Below are positions 42,709 through 50,776 of a stretch of 64,000 nt of DNA, one piece after another; position 1 is the stretch's first letter; every line of letters begins with the position of its first letter. The notes beneath the pieces were generated by a model, which was not told where the DNA came from, ran no database searches, and worked only from the letters and a program-made list of their open reading frames with translations. Source of the stretch: a bacterium (lineage in GTDB: Bacteria > Bdellovibrionota > Bacteriovoracia > Bacteriovoracales > Bacteriovoracaceae); assembly GCA_030425045.1 (NCBI GenBank), contig JAUHVL010000001.1, positions 285,525 through 349,524 on the forward strand, read 5' to 3'. Made by a program: the position numbers and the translations under genes.

Positions 42709-43659
42709 GTATTTTTCTAAATTCGTATAAAACTCTGAAAGCTGATGAGATCTCATCAGCTTTTTTTTGATTTCATCTCCGTTTTCAAAGTCATCAAATA
42801 GATAACGCGAAAGTGCTTTGAACCTTTTTAAGAGATACTCATCTGTATAATCATATTCCTGATAAACTTGATGAAGTTTTTTAAAGTATTCTTTGAGCAT
42901 ATCTTCGCGACGGCACTTTTCTTGTCTTTCTTTTGCGAGCCATGGTGTTTTCATGGCCCCTCTCCCACACATCACAGCGTAACAATTGGTATAGTTAAGA
43001 ATTTCTTCGTAGTCGGCCAAAGACCAAACATCACCGTTACCAATAATTGGGACACGCGATATTTCAGCGGCTTTTTTGATATGCTCCCACGTGGCTTTTC
43101 CCTTGTAGAGCATATCTCTCGTACGACCATGAATTGTTATGGCATCAACCCCTTCATCGTTACCAAGCTTGATGATGTCTTCAAAGAGAAGGTCATCTCT
43201 AAAACCGAGTCTAATTTTTATTGTAAAAAGACCGTTATAGTTTTTTCGAATTGTACTGAGGACAGTTTTTAATTGAGATAATTCACTCAGAAGAAATGCT
43301 CCACCACCGTGAGAGTTTACTTTTTTAGAGGGACAGCCAAGGTTGAGATCTAAATGTTCAAAACCAAGATCCTGAAAAGCTTCGAGATGGTATTCGGTTT
43401 GAGCTTTAACCGTCGTTAAAATTTGCAGGGCCGTTTTCTTTTTTAGCTCGGGGTTATGAAAGATGCGCTCACCATAGTGATGAATAATTTTCTTTTTAGA
43501 GTAGTGTCCTTCTGTCGGGATTCTAAGAAAATCAGTGCAGAAATAATCCCATTGCGGATAGAGCTCACCTACGGCCAGGCGATAAGGTGTATCGGTTATC
43601 CCCTCCATCGGTGCAAAGAGGAGTGCGCCTTGAGGGATTATTTCACTGAATTGCGTCAT
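42700..43659 (-). CDS. dus: tRNA-dihydrouridine synthase
   Basis: FMN enzyme that reduces uridines in tRNA D-loops. The 319 residues open with LFAPMEGITDTPYR. The catalytic Cys is in LNLGCPSKKVNSHGGGA, and the FMN/phosphate motifs are IKIRLGF, ITIHGRT and IIGNGDV. It resembles the DusB/DusC group, but the exact position specificity cannot be read from sequence. It is divergent from the Nudix gene, 50 nt away. Confidence 0.9.
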   Translation of the reverse strand: MTQFSEIIPQGALLFAPMEGITDTPYRLAVGELYPQWDYFCTDFLRIPTEGHYSKKKIIHHYGERIFHNPELKKKTALQILTTVKAQTEYHLEAFQDLGFEHLDLNLGCPSKKVNSHGGGAFLLSELSQLKTVLSTIRKNYNGLFTIKIRLGFRDDLLFEDIIKLGNDEGVDAITIHGRTRDMLYKGKATWEHIKKAAEISRVPIIGNGDVWSLADYEEILNYTNCYAVMCGRGAMKTPWLAKERQEKCRREDMLKEYFKKLHQVYQEYDYTDEYLLKRFKALSRYLFDDFENGDEIKKKLMRSHQLSEFYTNLEKYLK

Positions 43660-43709
43660 GAGTACTTAAATAGCAAAGAAAATCTAATTAATCTATGGTA
43701 GAGAGTGAT

Positions 43710-44153
43710 ATGCAAAATTTAACCACTGTCCCTGTTTCCGTGTGCTTTATTGTCGATCAAATCGATGATGTTGGTTACTCGTTGTGGCTACAAAAAAGAG
43801 ACGATACAGATGAATCTCTCAATCAAAAGTGGGAAGCTCCCGGTGGTAAGTGGGAAGCTGACGAGACACCCCTTGATGCTTGTATTAGAGAAGTAAAAGA
43901 AGAGACGGGAGTTGATCTTTCTCATCCCGTTTTTTTTAAAGATTATTTCTGGGAAAATGGAGACAAACTTATTTCGCTTCATACGTTTCTTGCAACAAAT
44001 GCGAAGATGAATGAAAAAGGAAAATGGTTTCAGGTACGTTTTGATAATCCGTTGAAGGAGCTGGAAAATAATATCCCTCCTATTAATCATCAAATAATTG
44101 AAGAGATGAGTAAATATATAAAACTTTATAAAGAGACTATATGGGAAGCATAA
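43710..44153 (+). CDS. Nudix hydrolase (MutT-like)
   Basis: Hydrolase of 147 residues for a nucleoside diphosphate linked to another group. The Nudix box is complete: GGKWEADETPLDACIREV then KEETGV. WEAPGGKWE recalls MutT-type proteins acting on oxidised nucleotides, without proof. I prefer ATG 43710 because of the purine-rich stretch before it; ATG 43695 adds five residues. Its end overlaps the next gene by 13 nt. Confidence 0.88.
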   Translation: MQNLTTVPVSVCFIVDQIDDVGYSLWLQKRDDTDESLNQKWEAPGGKWEADETPLDACIREVKEETGVDLSHPVFFKDYFWENGDKLISLHTFLATNAKMNEKGKWFQVRFDNPLKELENNIPPINHQIIEEMSKYIKLYKETIWEA

Positions 44154-44908
44154 CTTCTATTGCAGAATTTTTTCTTTTATCTGTTGCCTTTGGAGTGGGT
44201 CTTTTTTCTTTTCTTGCTGATAGTAAAGAAACAGGGGCAGGTTTTTTAAAATTGGTTTCTTCTATTGGCTTTACTTGTATTGGCCTGGCTCTTGCTCTTC
44301 ATTTAAGTGAAGAGTCTCCTTCTAAACCGATGGCCGCACTTTATATTGTTGCCTTTCTTTCTTTTCTTGCGATTTATTTTTTCCATGGTGAAAAGAAGAG
44401 CCTTGTCATGTGGTTACTTTATGGAAGTCAAAATATTGCCTGCGCACTTGTCCTTTATTTTTTTATGTCGTTTAAAACGATTCCCTATTTTTTTGCCGCA
44501 ACATCAGTGGCATTACTTGGGGTGATCACCTATTTAATGGTGATGGGGCATTGGTATCTTGTAACACCCAAGCTTAGTGTCAGGCCTCTCGATATCGGTA
44601 TTAAAATTTGCTGGGTTGTTCTTGTCTTAAAAATTTTGTGGAGTACAACGAACTCCTTTGAAAATGCCCATTACTTTTCTGCGGGAACGACGAAAGCGGG
44701 AGGTTATGCCTTTAATTGGATGATGCTTCTTATGCGCTACCTCTGGGGTTATGTCGTCATTGGTGTGATGAGCTTTTACACTTGGAGGCTTATTAAAATC
44801 AGATCCACTCAAAGCGCAACCGGCATACTCTACGCTATGACCTTTTTTGTGTTTGTGGGTGAATTAATTTCAATCTATTTACATTTTACCTATGGGCTGT
44901 TTATATGA
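44141..44908 (+). CDS. Seven-helix membrane protein of unknown function
   Basis: Protein of 255 residues with about seven to eight membrane segments over its full length. It contains MGHWYLVTPKLSVRPLD, a His-Trp-Tyr motif in a helix that could bind a cofactor such as haem, but no family is certain. It overlaps the Nudix gene in front and the zinc-ribbon gene behind (ATGA), so the three are co-expressed. Confidence 0.68.
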   Translation: MGSITSIAEFFLLSVAFGVGLFSFLADSKETGAGFLKLVSSIGFTCIGLALALHLSEESPSKPMAALYIVAFLSFLAIYFFHGEKKSLVMWLLYGSQNIACALVLYFFMSFKTIPYFFAATSVALLGVITYLMVMGHWYLVTPKLSVRPLDIGIKICWVVLVLKILWSTTNSFENAHYFSAGTTKAGGYAFNWMMLLMRYLWGYVVIGVMSFYTWRLIKIRSTQSATGILYAMTFFVFVGELISIYLHFTYGLFI

Positions 44909-45363
44909 GCGTCATGGAAGTTACCTTTACATGCCCGGAATGTGGCTCTGCTATTTCTGTTATGCCTGACCAGTCTGCGACTGTAGCCGAGTGTAAAATT
45001 TGCCAACATAAACTGCCGGTGAAATTTAACGAGCAACATGAGAAAGGGGAGTTGGTTGATTGTCCTTGTTGTTCTCGTAAGGACTTCTATAAGCAAAAAG
45101 ACTTTAACCGTAAGATTGGGGTGATGCTTTTTGTAGTTGCCGCTATTTTATCAATCTGGACCTATGGTATTAGTTTTATTGTGCTTTATCTCTTTGATTT
45201 GCTGCTGTTTAAGAAGCTCGGAGAGGTGGCCATTTGTTATAAATGCCAAACGGTCTTTAGAAAGGTTGCCAATATCGCTAATCTTCCTGGCTTTGACCAC
45301 GAGATGAACGACCGGATTGTGTACGCAGATCACGATTTTGGTGGAAAACCACTGGAGCACTAA
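44905..45363 (+). CDS. Membrane protein with zinc ribbons
   Basis: Protein of 152 residues with CPECG and CKICQ at the N-terminus (a zinc ribbon of the MJ0042 type), CPCC at about 53 and CYKCQ at about 113, with two adjacent membrane segments (about 71-105) between them. It starts in an ATGA overlap with the seven-helix protein, which is probably its partner. Function unknown. Confidence 0.7.
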   Translation: MSVMEVTFTCPECGSAISVMPDQSATVAECKICQHKLPVKFNEQHEKGELVDCPCCSRKDFYKQKDFNRKIGVMLFVVAAILSIWTYGISFIVLYLFDLLLFKKLGEVAICYKCQTVFRKVANIANLPGFDHEMNDRIVYADHDFGGKPLEH

Positions 45364-45509
45364 GTCGTTGAAATCTTATAATATAGACAAAAAATTAATA
45401 CAGAGTTACAATAAAATTCTTAGTATTTCTCTCGTGCATTCCGATGAGGCGGTATCGAAAGAATTTTTAACTCAACTGGAGTATGACCTATAGAGCCTCC
45501 GCAGATTAA

Positions 45510-45534
45510 TGATTGTTTTAATTTGAAACAATCA
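45510..45534. promoter_or_regulatory. 9-bp inverted repeat upstream of the CorC/HlyC gene
   Basis: TGATTGTTT (45510-45518) and AAACAATCA (45526-45534) flank a 7-nt spacer, 44 bp before the start at 45579. No T-run follows, so it is more likely a protein-binding site or mRNA hairpin than a terminator. The rest of the 215-bp gap shows nothing else recognisable. Confidence 0.4.
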
Positions 45535-45578
45535 CCCTTACAAAAAAATACTTTTTTTCTTAAGCCGGACTACGCAAC

Positions 45579-46934
45579 ATGGAAATGATGTACGGAGCTA
45601 GTGTTTGGGAAATTTTGGCCCTTGTGGTTTGTTTTCTGGGATCGGGATTTTTTTCTGGTTCGGAAGCTGTGCTGATGTCTCTAGGAATTGATCGAGCAAA
45701 ACAGCTCATCGAAGAAGGAGGAGTGAAGTCCAAGGCCATGTCTTTTATGATTGAAAGACCCAACGAACTTTTGGCCACCATCTTAGTGGGAAATAATATC
45801 GCCAATATTTTAGCTGCGTCTTTAATGACAGCGATTACGTCAAGGGCCTATGATTCTGATGCCATTGGAGTAGCAACTGGTATTACCACTATCTTTATTT
45901 TAATTTTTGGTGAAATTATTCCTAAGACGTTTGCTCGAACTCATGCTGAAAAACTTAGTGTCTTCATTATTTATATTTTAAGAGCGAAATTTTATATTCT
46001 TTATCCCGTTATTAAGTCTATGGTCTGGTTAATTAAGTTAGTACTAGGTGAAAATGCAGAACTTAATGGCAGACTTGTTACTCGTAATGATATCGAATAT
46101 ATGATCAATAGAGCGGAACAAGATAAGAGTATGGACTCTAAACAGCTTGATCTTCTCAACTCTATTTTAGAATTTCCTACCATTAAAGTTAAAGATATTA
46201 TGATTCCTCGTTTGGAAGTTAAGTACATTCAAAACAATTGTACTTATAAAGAACTCTTAACTGTGATCGATGACGACCATTATAGTCGTTACCCCGTGTG
46301 TGATGGTGAGCTTGATAATTGTGTTGGTTTTCTTCACGTGAAAGATCTTGCTTTCTTAAGACGGGCCCAAAGAGATAATTTTCAAATTGCAGAAATTCTA
46401 AAAGAGCCATTTTTTGTTTACGAGCATATGAAGATTCAAGCCGTCTTTGATTATATGAATAGAAAAAAGGTTCACCTAGCGCTTGTTAAAGATGAGAACG
46501 GACTTGTTGTTGGGATTGTAACTCTTGAAGATATTATCGAAGAAATTGTCGGTGAGATTCAAGACGAGCATGATGAAGAAGAAGTTCTCTCTGAAGAAGA
46601 AGCAAAAAAGATTGAAGCTGAGGGGATTCTCATTGAAGGAAGTCTCTCTCTAAGAGAGCTCTATGGCGATTATGACATCAAGATTCCACTGAATGATAAC
46701 TATTCGACCGTGGCTGGTTTTATTCTTGATATGCTTGGAAATAAGTTTCCTGAAAATGGTCAAATGATTGTGTGGGAAGGCTTTTCGTTTGAGCTAGCAG
46801 CTGTAGAAGATCACGAGATCAAAGAAGTCCGTATTAAAAATATCAACGGGGAAACTCATATAATTGCTAAACGTGATGAATCGGAAGATGAAAAAGAAGA
46901 ACGAACGGGCATTTTACAGAAGATAGAGTCTTAA
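45579..46934 (+). CDS. CNNM/CorC-HlyC-type membrane protein with CBS domains
   Basis: Protein of 451 residues. Order: DUF21/CNNM membrane domain (about 1-190, SGSEAVLMSLGIDRAKQL), two CBS domains (about 205-330, VKDIMIPRLEV and LALVKDENGLVVGIVTLEDIIEEIVGEI split) and a C-terminal CorC_HlyC domain (about 355-435). The family is linked to Mg2+/Co2+ efflux and resistance; its old name haemolysin is not a function claim. It lies just before the peptide-modification operon but is probably a separate unit. Confidence 0.88.
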   Translation: MEMMYGASVWEILALVVCFLGSGFFSGSEAVLMSLGIDRAKQLIEEGGVKSKAMSFMIERPNELLATILVGNNIANILAASLMTAITSRAYDSDAIGVATGITTIFILIFGEIIPKTFARTHAEKLSVFIIYILRAKFYILYPVIKSMVWLIKLVLGENAELNGRLVTRNDIEYMINRAEQDKSMDSKQLDLLNSILEFPTIKVKDIMIPRLEVKYIQNNCTYKELLTVIDDDHYSRYPVCDGELDNCVGFLHVKDLAFLRRAQRDNFQIAEILKEPFFVYEHMKIQAVFDYMNRKKVHLALVKDENGLVVGIVTLEDIIEEIVGEIQDEHDEEEVLSEEEAKKIEAEGILIEGSLSLRELYGDYDIKIPLNDNYSTVAGFILDMLGNKFPENGQMIVWEGFSFELAAVEDHEIKEVRIKNINGETHIIAKRDESEDEKEERTGILQKIES

Positions 46935-46975
46935 AGTCAGTTATCCTGCGTAATTAATCTCAATTAAATTTATGC

Positions 46976-46999
46976 TATGATTTTCTTGCAAGAAGCAAG
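46976..46999 (+). promoter_or_regulatory. Candidate promoter and leader hairpin of the RiPP operon
   Basis: TGC-TATGAT (TATGAT at 46976-46981) is an extended -10 element. Directly after it comes CTTGC-AAGAA-GCAAG (46985-46999), and the Shine-Dalgarno AGAGG (46998-47002) overlaps the hairpin's end. No clear -35 is seen. The hairpin might mask the ribosome binding site of the first gene. Confidence 0.4.
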
Positions 47000-47008
47000 A
47001 GGTAATAC

Positions 47009-47956
47009 ATGGAAGTAGGGTTTGATCCAATTGGATACAAGCATGCCGTAGCAGAGAAAATCTACAAAAAGCATTCTAATCGTCATCATTTTTTAAATTT
47101 AAGCGTCGATTATCACGGGGTGAACGTTAAATTTCACTTAGAAGATAAGAAACTTCAAAATATTATTGAAACAGGATTACCTCAGCAATGGTTTCATTCA
47201 TTAAGTGGAGACTTTGATCTCGAAATCTATTGGTATAATGCTGAAAATTGGGTTTCTGATACTGAAATTTTTGAAGAGGATCCAAATCCAGATTATCGCT
47301 TTGGAACAATAGAAGATCACTTAGTTGTTTATCAAAGAGATATGGTGGCGACACATTTAGGTCATGGCCGTTGGATTGTGTGTAGCAACCCTGTCATTTA
47401 TGATGGTGTGACGAATTTCTTTCGCTTGATCATTCCCGGTTATTTATTAGAAAAAGATTGTCTCGTTCTCCATAGTAATTGTGTTTTGGGTAAAGATGAT
47501 AACGCCCATGTTTTTCTAGGAGAGTCTGGTGCTGGAAAATCGACAACGGCATCTATGGCCGAAGATCGTTTAGTTGTTGGCGATGATATTAACATTTATA
47601 AGGTCACAGAAAACGGTATCTTTGCTCAAAGTTCCTTTCTTGGAGGAAACCGAAAATATAAAGCGCCCTACGAAAATCAGTATAAAGTTTCAGATTTTTA
47701 CTGGTTATATCAAGATAGTCACACTTGGTTTCGAACAATTGATAAAGCGACCTTTGCCAAGAGAATGATGATGAGTGTGATTTTATGGACGGGAAACCCT
47801 GACATCCTTACTCCCGATCAGAGAGTTTTCTCACTCGTCATGAAAATGGCAGCTCAAACGAGTTTTTTCAATATGGGATTTAATAAAGCAAATAATAATT
47901 TTTATAACGCTATTGAAACAGGATTTGGATATGAAAGAAATGAATCGCGTGCCTGA
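47009..47956 (+). CDS. HPr-kinase-like P-loop protein of a RiPP cluster
   Basis: Protein of 315 residues. The C-terminal half has a P-loop FLGESGAGKSTT at about residues 170-181 and VVGDDINIY, the Walker A and acidic motif pattern of HPr kinase/phosphorylase. The N-terminal 130 residues are not assigned and the HPr phosphorylase signature is not evident. HPr-kinase homologues in lasso-peptide clusters phosphorylate a Ser of the precursor; that role is possible here, since the peptide beside it has several Ser and Thr. First gene of the operon; its end overlaps the PqqD-like gene by 26 nt. Confidence 0.8.
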   Translation: MEVGFDPIGYKHAVAEKIYKKHSNRHHFLNLSVDYHGVNVKFHLEDKKLQNIIETGLPQQWFHSLSGDFDLEIYWYNAENWVSDTEIFEEDPNPDYRFGTIEDHLVVYQRDMVATHLGHGRWIVCSNPVIYDGVTNFFRLIIPGYLLEKDCLVLHSNCVLGKDDNAHVFLGESGAGKSTTASMAEDRLVVGDDINIYKVTENGIFAQSSFLGGNRKYKAPYENQYKVSDFYWLYQDSHTWFRTIDKATFAKRMMMSVILWTGNPDILTPDQRVFSLVMKMAAQTSFFNMGFNKANNNFYNAIETGFGYERNESRA

Positions 47957-48200
47957 AAAAAGTAAAGGTATTTCCTGGCAGGACTTTGGAACAGGAATGA
48001 TTGTTCTCAACCCTAATAAAGAAAAAGTACACCAATTAAATGGTGTGGCCATGGATATTTTTGAGTTGATTGATGGAGAAAAGTCACTTTTAGAAATCAA
48101 AGAAAAAATGATGGATATTTATGACGTCGAAGAAGAAAGGCTGCTCATTGATTTGGACTCTTTTTTAAAACAAGCAAAAGAATGGGAAATAATTCATTAA
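47931..48200 (+). CDS. PqqD-like RiPP recognition protein
   Basis: Protein of 89 residues of the PqqD/RRE fold, which binds the leader of a precursor peptide and hands it to the modifying enzymes. ISWQDFGTGMIVLNPNKEKVHQLNGVA and IFELIDGEKSLLEI are the typical strand and helix pattern. I choose ATG 47931 with AGGA 7 nt upstream over the TTG at 47913. Its stop directly abuts the ATG of the radical SAM gene. Confidence 0.85.
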   Translation: MKEMNRVPEKSKGISWQDFGTGMIVLNPNKEKVHQLNGVAMDIFELIDGEKSLLEIKEKMMDIYDVEEERLLIDLDSFLKQAKEWEIIH

Positions 48201-49232
48201 ATGGAATTAATTCATCAATTTCGAAATGAGCGACTTGAAAAGTATCGCCCTTTTAAAGGAACGATTGAGCTAACTTATCGTTGCAATGAGCGCTGTTCTC
48301 ATTGTTATCTTGATAACTTTCAAGACGATGAAACGAAAACATTAAATTTCAAACAATGGCAGCACGTTTTACGTGAACTTAAATCTGGTGGCGTTCTCTA
48401 TCTCGATTTTATTGGTGGAGAGCCCATGCTTCATCCTTATTTTTGGGAAATTTTAGAAGAAGCAGTTGAGCTAGGTTTCTATACGGGAATAATCACCAAT
48501 GGTTTAAAACTTGATGAAAAGGCCGTCGATCGATTAGATGATCTCGGTGTCTCAAATGTAACATTGAGTTTATATTCATTAAATGCTGCTATTCACGATC
48601 ATATGACCAACGTAAAAGGCTCTCATCAAAAAATAATGAAGGCCATTGAGTACTTAGCAGACTATCGAGTAAACTTCTCTCTCAATTGTTTATTAACAAA
48701 ACATAATATTGAATCATATTTTGAATTAGAAGATTGGGCCAAAGCAAATAATTATCGTATTCAACCTGATCCTTTTATTACCGCTAAAACGAATGGCGAT
48801 AATGCTCCGTTAAAAGAAAGAGCGAGCTTTGAACAGCTTCATAGTTTTTATAAAGAGCAAGCAAGGCGAGAAAAGTGGCAGCATTTTCAGCGCCATGAAA
48901 ACTTAGAAGATGAAGTCTGTGGGGCGGGTAAGTTAAAATGTGCAGTTGATCGTTATGGCGATCTTTTAACCTGTTTAGAAATTAGAGATTCGCTAGGATC
49001 TCTTTTGAAATCTTCTTTTGAAGAGCTTTGGGGAAGTAAAAAAGCAAATTATTGGCGTCATCTGAAAAATAAAGATTTAAAAAATTTCTCATGTTCTTCG
49101 GGGTTTTCCTGTGATCATTGTCCGGGAGCTGCCAGGCAAGAAAGTGGAGATGAATTATTAGTAAGCCAGTATGCCAAAAATATTCAATTAGCAAAAAATA
49201 GGGTTTTAGAAAACTTAAGGAAAGTTGTATGA
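48201..49232 (+). CDS. Radical SAM/SPASM peptide-modifying enzyme
   Basis: Protein of 343 residues. The SAM-binding iron-sulfur cluster Cys are C28-x3-C32-x2-C35 (CNERCSHC), followed by GGEPML. The C-terminal part has a SPASM-like Cys set (CGAGKLKCAVD, LLTCLE and CSSGFSCDHCPG) for auxiliary clusters. Such enzymes form thioether or carbon-carbon links, epimerise or otherwise modify peptides; which reaction applies here is unknown. Preceded without gap by the PqqD-like gene and overlapping the precursor gene by 4 nt (ATGA), so enzyme and substrate are made together. Confidence 0.92.
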   Translation: MELIHQFRNERLEKYRPFKGTIELTYRCNERCSHCYLDNFQDDETKTLNFKQWQHVLRELKSGGVLYLDFIGGEPMLHPYFWEILEEAVELGFYTGIITNGLKLDEKAVDRLDDLGVSNVTLSLYSLNAAIHDHMTNVKGSHQKIMKAIEYLADYRVNFSLNCLLTKHNIESYFELEDWAKANNYRIQPDPFITAKTNGDNAPLKERASFEQLHSFYKEQARREKWQHFQRHENLEDEVCGAGKLKCAVDRYGDLLTCLEIRDSLGSLLKSSFEELWGSKKANYWRHLKNKDLKNFSCSSGFSCDHCPGAARQESGDELLVSQYAKNIQLAKNRVLENLRKVV

Positions 49233-49408
49233 GTGAAGAAGTAAAAACAAAAAAGATCTATTTCTCTCCAGAAATAGAGACCGACGATATGTTACTTTTT
49301 GGCCAAGGTGGAGGTGGTGGTGCCTCCTGCGATGGAACTACAGGCGGGGGTAAAAAGGGAACAACAGTGGCTCCTGATAGCTGTAGTTCGAAGAAATTAA
49401 AAACATGA
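49229..49408 (+). CDS. RiPP precursor peptide
   Basis: Gene for 59 residues that overlaps the stop of the radical SAM gene and the start of the peptidase gene by 4 nt each. The leader (about 1-25) is charged and contains Y11-F-S-P14-E-I16, which fits the YxxPxL-type motif that PqqD-like domains recognise in lasso leaders. The core (about 26-59) has five Gly in a row (27-31), two Cys (34, 52), several Thr and Ser and a Lys-rich end. Gly-Ala-Ser-Cys, Gly-Thr-Thr and Asp-Ser-Cys-Ser-Ser are possible modification sites. The cleavage point is not determined; a site near FGQGGG is plausible. Confidence 0.85.
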   Translation: MSEEVKTKKIYFSPEIETDDMLLFGQGGGGGASCDGTTGGGKKGTTVAPDSCSSKKLKT

Positions 49409-49869
49409 AAACATTCACTCTCGATGGGAATAGCATGGCTCCCGTTTTAAAATCCGGGGATCAGCTCATGATTAATTGGGAGTGTGATGATTATTCACTT
49501 GGGGATATTGCGGCGTTTTTAGAAGCCGATAAGTCGATAAGTATTCATCGAATCATTCATAAAGACCCTTTGGTGGCCAAGGGGGATCGCAATAGAATCA
49601 TAGATCAAAGACAACAAAGTATTCACGGTAAAGTTATCGGTTTTTATCGAGACGAAAAAGCTACCATCTGGGGAGAGAGAGGTCAGCTTTTTAAAAAAGT
49701 TTTTGCTTATCTTTCCAAACAAAGTATTCTTGAATATGAAACTTATATTCATTTGGCAAAAAGATATTTTTTTCTAAAACTCATCATTTTGTTAAATACG
49801 ATTGAAAAAGTTTTAGGAGGATTCTTTTATCGCAACACTACCCGAATCAATTCAAAATGCCATCGGTAA
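49405..49869 (+). CDS. S26/S24-type peptidase-like protein
   Basis: Protein of 154 residues with the Ser nucleophile motif GNSMAPVLKSGDQL near the N-terminus and the catalytic Lys in VAKGDRN, the Ser-Lys dyad of signal-peptidase-like enzymes. A leading membrane anchor is absent; a hydrophobic patch lies near residues 123-138 (FFLKLIILLNTIEK). In RiPP clusters such proteins may remove the leader peptide. It overlaps the precursor gene by 4 nt and the nucleotidyltransferase frame by about 40 nt. Confidence 0.82.
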   Translation: MKTFTLDGNSMAPVLKSGDQLMINWECDDYSLGDIAAFLEADKSISIHRIIHKDPLVAKGDRNRIIDQRQQSIHGKVIGFYRDEKATIWGERGQLFKKVFAYLSKQSILEYETYIHLAKRYFFLKLIILLNTIEKVLGGFFYRNTTRINSKCHR

Positions 49870-50776
49870 AGAATATATTCTAGAGAAGTTTAAAGAAGAG
49901 CAGCATATTACTCATTATGGAGTTCTTGCAAGTTCGCTTTTTGATGTTCAAGATGAATTTGAGCAATCACGAAAATTTAGGGCCTATAAAGATTTGGTTT
50001 TTAAAGAGAGGCTTAAAAAGATAGATGTTCACTTTAGGCAGCATCAGGTGCGAGCGGTTTTACTTAAAGGTCTTTCGCTAGCGGAGAGATATTATCCCAA
50101 TCCTCAAATGAGATCATTTGGTGATTTGGATTTGCTTGTTAGCCAAAAAGACTTTCAAAAAGCAGAACAAGTTTTACAAGAGATGGGTGGAAAAAGAGAC
50201 TCTGGTGATATTAAGTGGGATGGCAATCGTTTTAAATCTGTCTGGCTTTTCGATTGTACCCATGTTGAACTTCACGGAAGCCTTCTCTATGACAGAGAGT
50301 TTGATCCTTTTGAAGGGCATACCAGAAGGTGCACCATCGATGGCATTCTTTGGGTAGAAGAGCTTTCTGCTGAAATTAATTTTGTCTATTTATGTGGTCA
50401 TCATGCTTTTCAGCATCTTTTTGATGAGTTGTATTGGCTGATGGACTTAGACCTTCTTATCAGAAAAGAAAATTTGAATTGGAGGCATGTCAAAAAAATT
50501 GCCAAAGATTTGAAATTGAGAAAAGCTGTTTATGCTTCAACTTATATTTTGAAAAAACAATTTAAGACTCCACTTCCAAAAAACATGATCAAAAGATCAA
50601 TGACCAATTATTTGATCGGACGTTTTGTAAATCCAGAGAATATTCTTTCTTATGCTCATAAACCACCAAGTTTTTATTATCTTTTTTTAAAGGCAATCTT
50701 GAGAGATCGTGTTACGGAAATTATCAGTTATTCATTTAAAAGATTATTTCAAAAAAAGCTTGGGAATGTCGGATAA
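49829..50776 (+). CDS. RiPP-associated nucleotidyltransferase-like protein, probable ATC start
   Basis: Protein of about 315 residues of the uncharacterised nucleotidyltransferase family (NTP_transf_5 type) often found in peptide-modification clusters. VLLKGLSLAERYYP and RSFGDLDLLV (the Asp-x-Asp) are the catalytic-type motifs, after a helical N-terminus. The region upstream of TTG 49994 is open in frame back to a TAG at 49814 and reads as fitting N-terminal sequence. It has no ATG, GTG or TTG, but a perfect AGGAGG sits 8 nt before ATC 49829, so ATC is the likely start. The end is convergent with the ABC ATPase gene, overlapping by 33 nt. Confidence 0.8.
   Translation: MATLPESIQNAIGKEYILEKFKEEQHITHYGVLASSLFDVQDEFEQSRKFRAYKDLVFKERLKKIDVHFRQHQVRAVLLKGLSLAERYYPNPQMRSFGDLDLLVSQKDFQKAEQVLQEMGGKRDSGDIKWDGNRFKSVWLFDCTHVELHGSLLYDREFDPFEGHTRRCTIDGILWVEELSAEINFVYLCGHHAFQHLFDELYWLMDLDLLIRKENLNWRHVKKIAKDLKLRKAVYASTYILKKQFKTPLPKNMIKRSMTNYLIGRFVNPENILSYAHKPPSFYYLFLKAILRDRVTEIISYSFKRLFQKKLGNVG

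Noticed and set aside
47009..50776. Classical lasso-peptide cluster
   Set aside because: HPr-kinase-like, PqqD-like and nucleotidyltransferase genes suggest it, but no asparagine-synthetase-like cyclase and no transglutaminase-like B2 protease are present, and a radical SAM enzyme is.
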